This document shows positions 18,282-26,330 of a stretch of 64,000 nt of DNA, piece by piece; position 1 is the first letter of the stretch; the number at the start of each line of letters is the position of its first letter. The stretch lies in assembly GCF_003014535.1 (NCBI RefSeq), contig NZ_PYGD01000014.1, positions 62,001 through 126,000 of the forward strand. Reading direction: 5' to 3'. The notes below the pieces were generated by a model. The model was not told the origin of the DNA and did not search any database. It worked only from the letters and a program-made list of their open reading frames with translations. Origin of the DNA: Taibaiella chishuiensis (lineage in GTDB: Bacteria; Bacteroidota; Bacteroidia; Chitinophagales; Chitinophagaceae). The translations under genes and the position numbers were made by a program.

Positions 18282-18329
18282 TATCAACAACAACGGCCCC
18301 AGGGCCATAGACCCATAAGCAGAAAAGCA

Positions 18330-19475
18330 TTGCGTATATTCAGGATCAGCGAAGCCTTTAAACAGGAGCTCCGGCAGCAGCGAAAAACCATATTCGGCAA
18401 CAAACGATATTGGTTTCATATCGTGTTGTGGGTGCTTGTCTTGTTTTTTGCCCTCATCCAGAACCAGGATTTCCAGAAAGGGCTCCGGATCGGGATGAAG
18501 GTCAACAACAAACGCGTGGCCCTCGACCCGGTTTCTATTACCACCACCCTCACCCTGGCCGCCATCACCGCCGCATTGATGGTATACGGCCTGTTGCTGT
18601 TCGTGATCCCCCTGGCCAGGGTACGCCGGCAAAAACGCGTACTATGGCTTGGCCTGATTGCCAACGGGGTGTTGTTCGTAGTCACCATGGGCGTCGTGGG
18701 CATTATCGCGGGTTATACGGCCCAGCGCAACCAGGAAACGGCTTCGGGTATCATGGTCAACCTGAGTATCATGGCCACGGTATCGGTCATTATACCCGCC
18801 TACTTTTTCGCCTTCTATTACTTTATCGATCTCTACGACCAGCAGCGCAATCTTACCCGTTTCCAGCAGGTATTTACCGATAAGCTGCAGGCCGAAACCA
18901 ATTTCCTGAAAACCCAGATCAACCCGCATTTCCTCTTTAATACCCTCAACAACATTTATTCGCTGGCGCTGCGCCAATCGGACGACGCCCCGGTAATAGC
19001 CCGCCAGCTGAAGGAACTCACCCAGTACATGCTGCACGATTGTATGCAGGATATGGTGCCGCTGGCCGGCGAGGTAAACTTCCTGAAGAATTATGTAAGC
19101 CTCGAACAGTTGCGCAACAAACAGGATGATGTAGACATACAGCTGCATGTAGATGGCGATACGGGCGACAAAGAGATCGCCCCGCTCCTGCTGGTCAACT
19201 TTATCGAGAACGCCTTTAAACATGGCGTAAAGTCCGGCATCAGCCATGCTTTTGTAAAGATCAGCCTGCTGATCATGGACGAAACCCTGTCGATGGAGAT
19301 AACCAACAGCAGGCCATCCGTACAGGAAACGCCCGGCCTGGCCGTAAAGGAAGCCGGCGGTATCGGCATCAGGAATGTACGCCGCAGGCTCGAGATACTC
19401 TACCCCGGCCGGCACCGGCTGCGCATCAACCAGTCCAGGCAGGAATATACCGTGCATCTTAATATCGAACTCTGA
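18330..19475 (+). CDS. LytS/YehU-type sensor histidine kinase
   Basis: The frame has no in-frame ATG near its 5' end. It opens at TTG 18279, but that codon lies in a likely promoter box, so TTG 18330 is chosen (381 residues); the start is uncertain. Four transmembrane helices fill the first 170 residues. The cytoplasmic part has the His_kinase box FLKTQINPHFLFNTLNN (phospho-acceptor His at about residue 200), an N box LLLVNFIENAFKHGV and a G box GGIGIRNVRRRLEILYP. It should phosphorylate the LytTR regulator encoded two genes downstream. The stop is 8 bases before the next start, so the genes form one operon. Confidence 0.85.
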   Translation: MRIFRISEAFKQELRQQRKTIFGNKRYWFHIVLWVLVLFFALIQNQDFQKGLRIGMKVNNKRVALDPVSITTTLTLAAITAALMVYGLLLFVIPLARVRRQKRVLWLGLIANGVLFVVTMGVVGIIAGYTAQRNQETASGIMVNLSIMATVSVIIPAYFFAFYYFIDLYDQQRNLTRFQQVFTDKLQAETNFLKTQINPHFLFNTLNNIYSLALRQSDDAPVIARQLKELTQYMLHDCMQDMVPLAGEVNFLKNYVSLEQLRNKQDDVDIQLHVDGDTGDKEIAPLLLVNFIENAFKHGVKSGISHAFVKISLLIMDETLSMEITNSRPSVQETPGLAVKEAGGIGIRNVRRRLEILYPGRHRLRINQSRQEYTVHLNIEL

Positions 19476-19483
19476 GCAGCAAT

Positions 19484-20572
19484 ATGATCAATAACTATAT
19501 AGAACGGGAGATCAGGCGTAAGAACCGCGGTGTCTATTTCAAGAAAGGGAAATGGATCTTCCATGTGGTGTTCCTGACCCTGATCGCGATTATAACGATG
19601 GTAAAACCCACCGAGGAAAGCCTGCACAAACTGAACCTCGAAAAGGGACTGGCCAGCCTGTGTACCCTGCTGCCCTTCGTTACCTTTTTCTACTTTTATT
19701 GCCTGTACCTGATCCCGGTTTGCTTTAAAGGCAACCAGCGGAAAAAATTCTGGCAGCTGCTCATCATTTCCCTCATTGTCTTCCCCCTGCTCGACCTGGC
19801 CATAGAAACGGCTTTCCGGAATTACCTGCCGCACCTGACCGCGCAAAAGACAAAGTCCTGGGTCGCTTTACTTTTCGAGACCTATAAAGAGTTCCTGTCC
19901 AATTTTACGGGTTTTACGTCGATGTTGTTCATCATGGAACTGATGGAAGAAATAAGAACCTCCAAGGAGATCAACCAGAACGAGCATCAACTGGCCCTTA
20001 CCGAACTGAACCTGCTCAAAACCCATATGAACCCCGACTTTATGGTACGTTCGCTCGACGGTATTATCCAGTTGTCGGAGGAGAAACGGCAGGATGCACC
20101 GGAGGCCGTGATCCACTTCTCCGATGTATTGCGCTACCGCCTGTACAGGAGCGTCAACAAACTGGTGCCCCTGTCTGAAGAGCTGCAGCAGCTTGGCAAC
20201 CTGTTCCGCTTCCAGAATACCGTTCCGGGCCAGGAGCAGGCCTGCAGCCTGGAAACCGAAGGCGATACGAGCACAAAATATATCATCCCCCTGGCCCTGA
20301 TCAATATGGCGGAGGCCCTGCTCACGGCCTTCAGCCGGTCGCAGGACTGGAGCCTGCTTTTTTATATCCTGATCGAGGCCGAAGAAATACAGGTAGCCAT
20401 CGAAATGACCTATGACGGCGCACCCGGCGCAGAGGCCGTTTTCGAAACAATTCACCACGATTTGAAGCGGTTATTGGGTACAGATGTTATCTTTACAGCA
20501 GAGCAAGCACAAAATGCTTACAGTATCCGTACATGCATACCCCTACGAATCAACTCAACTGCCTTATCGTAG
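19484..20572 (+). CDS. Degenerate LytS-like protein, probable pseudokinase
   Basis: The 362-residue protein follows the histidine kinase by 8 bases and has the same plan: four hydrophobic segments in residues 25-155, then a LytS-like cytoplasmic part. The motif that normally reads NPHFLFN is NPDFMVRSLDG (residues 183-193), so the phospho-acceptor His is Asp185. The N box region LALINMAEALLTAFSR lacks the expected asparagine, and no GxGLxN box is visible near the C-terminus. The frame is intact, so it looks like a maintained pseudokinase rather than a dead gene. It may regulate the neighbouring kinase or act as a membrane sensor. Its 3' end overlaps the regulator gene by 40 bases. Confidence 0.8.
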   Translation: MINNYIEREIRRKNRGVYFKKGKWIFHVVFLTLIAIITMVKPTEESLHKLNLEKGLASLCTLLPFVTFFYFYCLYLIPVCFKGNQRKKFWQLLIISLIVFPLLDLAIETAFRNYLPHLTAQKTKSWVALLFETYKEFLSNFTGFTSMLFIMELMEEIRTSKEINQNEHQLALTELNLLKTHMNPDFMVRSLDGIIQLSEEKRQDAPEAVIHFSDVLRYRLYRSVNKLVPLSEELQQLGNLFRFQNTVPGQEQACSLETEGDTSTKYIIPLALINMAEALLTAFSRSQDWSLLFYILIEAEEIQVAIEMTYDGAPGAEAVFETIHHDLKRLLGTDVIFTAEQAQNAYSIRTCIPLRINSTALS

Positions 20573-21315
20573 ACGATGAGCCGCTGGCCCAGGAAGTGCT
20601 GGCTGCCCACATCGCCAAGATACCTTCGCTTAACCTCGTACAACAATGTTCCAATGCTATGGAAGCATTCGAGGCTTTGCACAAAAACACGATAGACCTT
20701 ATTTTTCTCGATATCAATATGCCCGTGGTCAGCGGGCTCAGCTTCCTGCGTTCGCTCAAAGACCCGCCAGCCGTTATCCTGACCACGGCCTATACCGAGT
20801 ATGCTATGGAAGGTTACGAGCTGGACGTAGTCGATTACCTGCTGAAACCCGTACCCTTCGACCGTTTTTTTAAAGCAGTAAAAAAAGCATCGCAACAACT
20901 GAGCCATACCGGCCGTAATGTACCCGTACTACAGGACGATGCGCCCCTGAGCCTGCCCGTACAGCAAACCGTAACCCAGGTCAATACCACCGAAAAGAAT
21001 TACTTCTTTATCAAGGCCGATGGTAAACTGGTTAAGGTCAACTATGCCGATATCCGTTATATCGAAGGCATGAAAGATTACCTCAAGATCCATTGCGTCA
21101 ACCAGAGTATCGTATCCCATCATACCATGAAAGCCATGGAAGAGCAATTGCCTTCCGATAAATTTATGCGGGTACATAAATCTTATATTATTGCGCTCGG
21201 CGCCATAAAATCGATAGACGGCAATATCATAACCCTGGATATGGATAAGGCTGAAATACCCCTGGGCAGCAGCTTCCGGGATGCCCTGCTCGCTACTGTA
21301 GCGGCCAACCGCTAA
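20533..21315 (+). CDS. LytTR-family response regulator
   Basis: The 260-residue protein has an N-terminal receiver domain with the acidic pair DDE at residues 14-16, phospho-acceptor Asp60 in LIFLDINMP, the T-T-A-Y switch region and Lys in LLKPVPF. A C-terminal LytTR DNA-binding domain (about 150-255) contains YIEGMKDYLKIH and FMRVHKSYIIAL. It overlaps the pseudokinase gene by 40 bases in another frame, indicating coupled translation. It probably controls genes for cell-surface or stress functions; the targets are not visible here. Confidence 0.92.
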   Translation: MHTPTNQLNCLIVDDEPLAQEVLAAHIAKIPSLNLVQQCSNAMEAFEALHKNTIDLIFLDINMPVVSGLSFLRSLKDPPAVILTTAYTEYAMEGYELDVVDYLLKPVPFDRFFKAVKKASQQLSHTGRNVPVLQDDAPLSLPVQQTVTQVNTTEKNYFFIKADGKLVKVNYADIRYIEGMKDYLKIHCVNQSIVSHHTMKAMEEQLPSDKFMRVHKSYIIALGAIKSIDGNIITLDMDKAEIPLGSSFRDALLATVAANR

Positions 21316-21352
21316 TGCCCTCCGTCAAAACCTTAAACCTTCCCGAACACCC

Positions 21353-22189
21353 ATGCCCGGCGCATTACTGAAAGGCCTCATCAATACCTGGATTGCCACT
21401 ACAGGCCGCAAGCGCAGCCTGGAAGCGGATCCGTGGCTTGAGGGCCCTACCGGCGACGAGCAGATCGGCAGCAGCTTTTACCAGACCTATGCCCGGGCTG
21501 AAGGCCTGCAAACCTTTGCAGAACCGGATGCCGGCCTGCTCGCCGATTTCCGTAAAGTAATTGCAGTCAACGATCCTCATCGCGATAAACTGAAGTCCTC
21601 GATCATTCATTTCTACGAACATACTGCCGCTTACAAACTCGAGGTATGGTCGCAGTGGTTCCGGCCGATGCGCTTCTTTGCCCGCACCCTCGTGGGCCTG
21701 GTCAGTACCAAGATGGACCAGCTCAACATACCGCTTAACCCGCTGGAAACCAGTCGGGGCATGAGCAACGAAGTGATCCGCCTGGTGCCACCGGGCGCCA
21801 CCGAACAACAGGCAGCCTGCTGGTTACGCAAGTCGATACAAAACGGTAAAGTCGTATATGCCGGCTTCTATTCCCCGGCCGAACGGAATGGCCTACCCAT
21901 GGTACGCGTGGTATTTCCCCTGCCCGCCGGCAATGCAACGGTGCTGCTGCGTACCGAAGTACAACCCGATGGATCGGTAAAACTACTATCGGACGGTAAA
22001 CGTTATGGCGATGCAGGTTACTACCGGCTGCGCAGGAGCGATACCGGTTATGTGCGGGTTAAATATATACCGATCAAAGAGTCGATCCATGTATTCGAAG
22101 ATGCGGAGGGCGTACTGCGTACCGACCATCTTTTTTGGTTTATGGGCTTCAAACTGTTGCACCTCCACTACAAGATCCTGCCGCGATAA
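21353..22189 (+). CDS. Conserved hypothetical protein
   Basis: The 278-residue protein has no signal peptide and no clear membrane helix. It contains an early patch of charged helices, a central QWFRPMRFFARTLVGLVS segment, and a beta-rich second half (YAGFYSPAERNGLPMVRVVFPLPAGNATVLLR). I cannot place it in a family. It begins 37 bases after the LytTR regulator and ends at a terminator, so it may be the last gene of that operon. Confidence 0.65.
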   Translation: MPGALLKGLINTWIATTGRKRSLEADPWLEGPTGDEQIGSSFYQTYARAEGLQTFAEPDAGLLADFRKVIAVNDPHRDKLKSSIIHFYEHTAAYKLEVWSQWFRPMRFFARTLVGLVSTKMDQLNIPLNPLETSRGMSNEVIRLVPPGATEQQAACWLRKSIQNGKVVYAGFYSPAERNGLPMVRVVFPLPAGNATVLLRTEVQPDGSVKLLSDGKRYGDAGYYRLRRSDTGYVRVKYIPIKESIHVFEDAEGVLRTDHLFWFMGFKLLHLHYKILPR

Positions 22190-22202
22190 ACGCCTGTATC
22201 TC

Positions 22203-22230
22203 AATACCTGCCTCTACTGCAGGTATTTTT
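22203..22230 (+). terminator. Terminator after the LytS/LytTR operon
   Basis: The stem AATACCTGC / GCAGGTATT (22203-22211 and 22219-22227) has a 7-base loop and a T run, 13 bases after the stop codon at 22189. Confidence 0.75.
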
Positions 22231-22497
22231 AGCATTTCTTTTTGACCCCGGTAAAGAAACTTTTTCATCAATGCATTGTTGTATTACCACAAGCAAACAG
22301 CAAAAAACGAAACGTTTTATTGCCCCGAACGGGTAATAACGAAAAAGGAAACAAAAACCAGAAGAAGCAGATTGCCGGGTGTAATAACCCGGGGGACAGG
22401 GGAAAAATCCCGATCAGGTAAAAGATAGTTTTTGTTTTCTAAGGGAATGCTCCGCCCACGGGTTACGGGATTGGGAGCATTCCTCTTTTTATGCCCT
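22231..22497 (+). ncRNA. Structured intergenic stretch ending in a plus-strand terminator; possible small RNA
   Basis: No credible ORF lies in this gap. It contains short hairpins (CCCCGAACGGG near 22323, CCGGGTGTAATAACCCGG near 22375, GGGGAAAAATCCC near 22398) and ends with a long stem GGAATGCTCC / GGAGCATTCC (22444-22453 and 22474-22483) followed by TCTTTTT on the plus strand. The T run is on the wrong side to end pfkA, and the upstream operon already has a terminator. It could therefore be the end of a small plus-strand RNA. I found no convincing promoter, so this is tentative. Confidence 0.3.
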
Positions 22498-23469
22498 TTA
22501 GGAAGAGAGGATTTTCGCCATTTCCAGCATATCCATATCCAGGGGCGCATGTTCTTTAATAGCATTTTCGAAAGGCGTGCAGATGATCTGCTGGTTTTCC
22601 AACCCGATCATTACCTGCGAGGTGCCTTTTAAAAGCGTGTTTACTGCGGCATAACCCATCCGGCTGGCCTGTACCCGGTCGAAATAAGAGGGCGAGCCGC
22701 CGCGTTGTATATGGCCGAGTATGGTGGCCCGTACATCGATCCGGGGAAAGTGTTCGAGTATCTTGGCCTTCACGGCTTCCGCCCCGCCAAAGTCATCGCC
22801 TTCGGCCACCACGATGATGTTAACCAGTTTCTTCCTTCTTTTATCGTTGCTGATCCGTTTCAGGATCGATTTAAAATCGGTATCCTTTTCCGGCACCAGT
22901 ATATCCTCGGCGCCACAGGCTATACCACTGTTCAGGGCGATATAACCCGCATCCCTGCCCATCACCTCTACGATAAACATACGGTCATGTGCTTCGGCAG
23001 TATCCCGGATCTTGTCGATGGCATCCACAGCGGTATTTACAGCCGTATCGAAGCCCAGCGAATAGTCGGTGCCGGCTATATCGTTATCGATCGTACCGGG
23101 TATGCCTACCGCCGGCAGCGAATGTTCTCCGAAAAATGCATGCGCTCCCTTAAAGGTACCGTCGCCACCGATCAGTACCAGGCCGTCCACCTCGTGTTTT
23201 TTTAATTGTTCGAAGGCTTTCTTTCGTCCCTCGGGGGTCATAAATTCCTTACTGCGCGCGGTTTTCAATATAGTACCGCCCCGCTGTATGATATTGGATA
23301 CGGAAGTGGTATCCATGTTGAAGATATCACCTTCGATCATGCCCTGGTAACCCCGGCGTATACCGGCCACCTGTACATTGTTGTATATGGCGGTACGCAC
23401 TACCGCGCGTATGGCCGCATTCATACCCGGCGCGTCGCCGCCCGATGTCATTACTGCAATTTTCTTCAT
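22498..23469 (-). CDS. pfkA: ATP-dependent 6-phosphofructokinase
   Basis: The 323-residue protein has the usual bacterial PfkA length. Visible motifs are the ATP-binding TSGGDAPGMNAAIRAVVR (residues 9-26), the GGDGTFKGAH loop, PGTIDNDIAGTDYSLGFDTA with the catalytic aspartates, and VEVMGRDAGYIAL. It phosphorylates fructose 6-phosphate to fructose 1,6-bisphosphate in glycolysis. The ATG at 23469 gives the standard M-K-K-I-A-V start. The dut gene lies upstream on the same strand with a 58-base gap. Confidence 0.95.
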   Translation of the reverse strand: MKKIAVMTSGGDAPGMNAAIRAVVRTAIYNNVQVAGIRRGYQGMIEGDIFNMDTTSVSNIIQRGGTILKTARSKEFMTPEGRKKAFEQLKKHEVDGLVLIGGDGTFKGAHAFFGEHSLPAVGIPGTIDNDIAGTDYSLGFDTAVNTAVDAIDKIRDTAEAHDRMFIVEVMGRDAGYIALNSGIACGAEDILVPEKDTDFKSILKRISNDKRRKKLVNIIVVAEGDDFGGAEAVKAKILEHFPRIDVRATILGHIQRGGSPSYFDRVQASRMGYAAVNTLLKGTSQVMIGLENQQIICTPFENAIKEHAPLDMDMLEMAKILSS

Positions 23470-23527
23470 AATGCCCGATGTATTTGCTGAGAATCCTCTA
23501 CAACAAGTTTTGTACTATTTGGTTGGC

Positions 23528-23965
23528 TTAGTTGGCGCCGGTATGACCAAAACCACCCGCTCCCCTTTCGGTTTCGCCGAGCAGGCTTACTTCGGTCCAG
23601 CTCACAGTTTCATGTTTGGCAATCACCATCTGCGCCACGCGCTCACCGTCTTCGATGGTCTGCGCTTCGTTGGAGAGGTTTACGATCGGGATCTTGATCT
23701 CGCCGCGGTAATCGCTGTCGATCGTGCCTGGTGCATTGATCACGGTAATTCCTTTTTTAATGGACATACCGCTGCGGGGCCTGATCTGTGCTTCGAAACC
23801 TTGGGGCAACTCTATAAACAGACCGGTAGGAACCAGGGTACGCTCGAGAGGCTGCAGGGTAATGGTTTCAGAAATAAAGGCACAGAGATCCATACCTGCC
23901 GAACCGGCGGTCTGGTATTTGGGCAGCGCATGGTGCGACTGGTTAATGATATTTACGGGAGTCAT
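23528..23965 (-). CDS. dut: dUTP diphosphatase (dUTPase)
   Basis: The 145-residue trimeric-type dUTPase has all five motifs in order: [17 protein letters not shown], the G-T-I-D-S-D-Y-R-G motif, GERVAQMVI and a C-terminal [10 protein letters not shown] tail that closes over the active site. It hydrolyses dUTP to dUMP and pyrophosphate, keeping uracil out of DNA and feeding thymidylate synthesis. The suhB-like gene lies 41 bases upstream on the same strand. Confidence 0.95.
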   Translation of the reverse strand: MTPVNIINQSHHALPKYQTAGSAGMDLCAFISETITLQPLERTLVPTGLFIELPQGFEAQIRPRSGMSIKKGITVINAPGTIDSDYRGEIKIPIVNLSNEAQTIEDGERVAQMVIAKHETVSWTEVSLLGETERGAGGFGHTGAN

Positions 23966-24006
23966 TGTATATGCAGGTTTAATAATAAATAAAAAACGGG
24001 ACAGGC

Positions 24007-24768
24007 TTAGCCGGTCACTTCAAGCCGCAGGGCTTCGTGGATATGGCCATTGGTGGCCAGGGTTTCCAGGTCCCAGGCGGTATAAGGATTGTTCTTAAAA
24101 TCGGTAACACGGCCGCCCGCTTCCGATACGATAAGATAACCGGCTGCGATATCCCAGGGATTGAGGTTGTACTCCCAGAAGCCGTCGAAACGGCCACAGG
24201 CCACCCAGCAAAGATCCAGGGCTGCAGAACCGAGCCGCCTTACCGGCAGGCCTTTCTTCACCAGTCGCTCAAAGGCGGAAAAAGGGTCTTTGCCTTCGGG
24301 AAAATGATAGGGAAAACCGGTTACCAGGCAAGCCGTAGCAAAGTCTTCTTTGCGGGATACATGGATGGGCTGGTCGTTGAGGAAAGCGCCCTTGCCTTTT
24401 TCGGCAAAGAAGAGCTCGTTCATCATCGGGTTAAACACAGCGCCCATAATAATGTCTTCGCCATCCATCAGCCCGATGCTGACGCAACATAAGGGAATGC
24501 CATGGGCAAAGTTAACCGTGCCGTCGATGGGATCGATCACCCAGCGGTAGCGGGCCTGCACATCGTGCCGGCCATACTCTTCGCCGATGATGCCATGATC
24601 GGGGAACGCCGTTTTTATAATACCGGTGATCAACCTTTCCACGGCCTGGTCTACCTCGGTTACGAGGTTATTGATACCCTCTTTGTGGGATATTTCAAAC
24701 GGACCGTTGAATCTTTCTTTGATCAATGCGCCTGCTTCCTGAACCGCTTGTAATAGAACTGCCCTCAT
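24007..24768 (-). CDS. suhB: Inositol monophosphatase family protein (SuhB-like)
   Basis: The 253-residue protein has the metal-binding motifs of the family: GEEYG near residue 62, DPIDGTVNF at 79-87, and a [15 protein letters not shown] block near the C-terminus. These bind the magnesium ions needed for phosphate-ester hydrolysis. Members dephosphorylate inositol phosphates, and SuhB also has a role with ribosomal RNA transcription in some bacteria; related enzymes such as CysQ share the fold, so the symbol is tentative. It is grouped with dut and pfkA on the minus strand. Confidence 0.85.
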   Translation of the reverse strand: MRAVLLQAVQEAGALIKERFNGPFEISHKEGINNLVTEVDQAVERLITGIIKTAFPDHGIIGEEYGRHDVQARYRWVIDPIDGTVNFAHGIPLCCVSIGLMDGEDIIMGAVFNPMMNELFFAEKGKGAFLNDQPIHVSRKEDFATACLVTGFPYHFPEGKDPFSAFERLVKKGLPVRRLGSAALDLCWVACGRFDGFWEYNLNPWDIAAGYLIVSEAGGRVTDFKNNPYTAWDLETLATNGHIHEALRLEVTG

Positions 24769-24819
24769 AGCTTCTTTTTTCTGACAATAAATGTATAAAT
24801 TCCGGGATCCGGTTACCGG

Positions 24820-26262
24820 TTAGAGTTTCAACTCCTTACCCAGGTAATAATCGATAACCTTCAGCTTAAAGATCAGGTCGTATTTGGCAGACAGGGCATC
24901 GGACTTGGCCTTATAGCCGTTGTTCTGCGTAGTCAGCAGTTCCAGCGCGTTCATCAGGCCCAGTTCATACCGCTTTTCGGCAAAGTGGAAAGCACGGTCG
25001 GAGGCTTCGGCCGCACTGGTTGCGGCATAATATTTTTGTACGGCTACCATAGCGTCGTAATACGCTTTATAGACGTCTTGCTTCAGTTTGAGTTTAGTTT
25101 GTTCCAGGTTCAGGCCCTTCGAAGCCATATCGATCCTGTTCTGCGCGATCTGCGTGCGGGTGCTCCAGCCGTTAAACAGCGGGATATTGGCACTCAGGGC
25201 AACGGTCTGCCGGAAGTTGTCCCAGATCTGGGTTCCAAAGGGAATGGTACGCAAATCTGTTTTCAGGGTCGGCTGTTCTATCCAGTAAATATTATTGTTG
25301 ATATTTACAAAGTCGCCGTTCTTAACCGAACCGGTAACGGTAACGCCCGTAGGTTCGGTATAGGAAGAGGCATAGTTGGTACCAAACTGACCGCCCAGCG
25401 AGATCTGGGGCAAGAGACCAGCCCGGGAAACATCGACGGCCTTTTTCGCTGCTGCATATTTATACTGCCCGCTTTTTATCGATCCGAAATGATCTTTGGC
25501 AACCGTGTAGATCTGCTCCGGTTTCATACCGATTACCTCGGTTACCGGCACCACATCTACATTGGGCGCCAGGGGCACAAAGGGATCTGCGATCTCGAAG
25601 TTCATCAGCGCTTTCATATCCAGCAGGGACTGGAAATAAGTGGCCTGTGCCGAGTAATAATTGGAACTGTCGGTGGCTACCTGTGATTCCATCTGGGCCA
25701 GGTCGAGTTCGGGCGAGCGGCCTACGGATACGAAGGCTTTGGTTTGCTCCATCTGTTTAACGCTGAAGCCCAGCTGGCTCCTGGCGATGCCGATCTGTTC
25801 GCGCGCCAGCAGTACCCGCAGGAAAGCCGTGGCTACGTTCAGCGATACATCGTCTTTTAACTGGTCGAGATCGGCTGTAGCGGCGCTCATCAGGGACCGG
25901 TTCCGTTCTATGGTATGCCGTTTCTGGAACCAGCCGAACAGCAGCACATCCACGTTACCGTTCAAGCCCATAAAGTTGTACCCCGACCTGATGAACTGGT
26001 TGGACGTAGGATCGATAGAACGACCGAAATTACGGCCATAGTTGCCCGATGCCGAGGCGCTGGGCAACTGCGCCAGCTGGCTTTGCTGCAGCTGCAGTTT
26101 GGCCAGCCTTTCGTTCAGTACGCTTTGTTTGATGTCCAGGTTATTCCTTACCGCATATTCCACACTTCGCTGCAATGTCCACAGGGAATCCTGCTCCTGT
26201 GCCTGCGCCTGTAGGGCGCCGGCTATAAAAAGAGAAAAAACTAGGGGTATACGTTTTAACAT
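24820..26262 (-). CDS. TolC-family outer membrane efflux protein
   Basis: The 480-residue protein has a signal peptide (cleavage after A-L-Q-A-Q-A, about residue 21) followed by two long helical repeats typical of OEP/TolC proteins: LQRSVEYAVRNNLDIKQSVLNERLAKLQLQQ near the start and a matching KGLNLEQTKLKLKQDVYKAYYDAMVAVQ block in the second half. It should form an outer-membrane channel for efflux or type I secretion. No membrane-fusion protein or pump gene is beside it, so its partner is elsewhere. A TACATTTG box lies 4 bases upstream of the ATG. Confidence 0.9.
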   Translation of the reverse strand: MLKRIPLVFSLFIAGALQAQAQEQDSLWTLQRSVEYAVRNNLDIKQSVLNERLAKLQLQQSQLAQLPSASASGNYGRNFGRSIDPTSNQFIRSGYNFMGLNGNVDVLLFGWFQKRHTIERNRSLMSAATADLDQLKDDVSLNVATAFLRVLLAREQIGIARSQLGFSVKQMEQTKAFVSVGRSPELDLAQMESQVATDSSNYYSAQATYFQSLLDMKALMNFEIADPFVPLAPNVDVVPVTEVIGMKPEQIYTVAKDHFGSIKSGQYKYAAAKKAVDVSRAGLLPQISLGGQFGTNYASSYTEPTGVTVTGSVKNGDFVNINNNIYWIEQPTLKTDLRTIPFGTQIWDNFRQTVALSANIPLFNGWSTRTQIAQNRIDMASKGLNLEQTKLKLKQDVYKAYYDAMVAVQKYYAATSAAEASDRAFHFAEKRYELGLMNALELLTTQNNGYKAKSDALSAKYDLIFKLKVIDYYLGKELKL

Positions 26263-26266
26263 GGTG

Positions 26267-26274
26267 CAAATGTA
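26267..26274 (-). promoter_or_regulatory. Putative -7 box directly upstream of the TolC-family gene
   Basis: On the minus strand TACATTTG matches TAnnTTTG. It ends only 4 bases before the ATG at 26262, predicting a nearly leaderless transcript. No good -33 element is visible. Confidence 0.4.
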
Positions 26275-26330
26275 GTTAAAATAGCAGGTTTAAGATTTGA
26301 ATTTTACAGGTGTATAGTGCCTTGCATGGC

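Noticed and set aside
18279-18329. TTG 18279 as the start of the LytS-type kinase gene
   Set aside because: The codon is inside a TAGTTTTG promoter box, so a transcript from it would begin after this codon. TTG 18330 is preferred, but the choice is uncertain.
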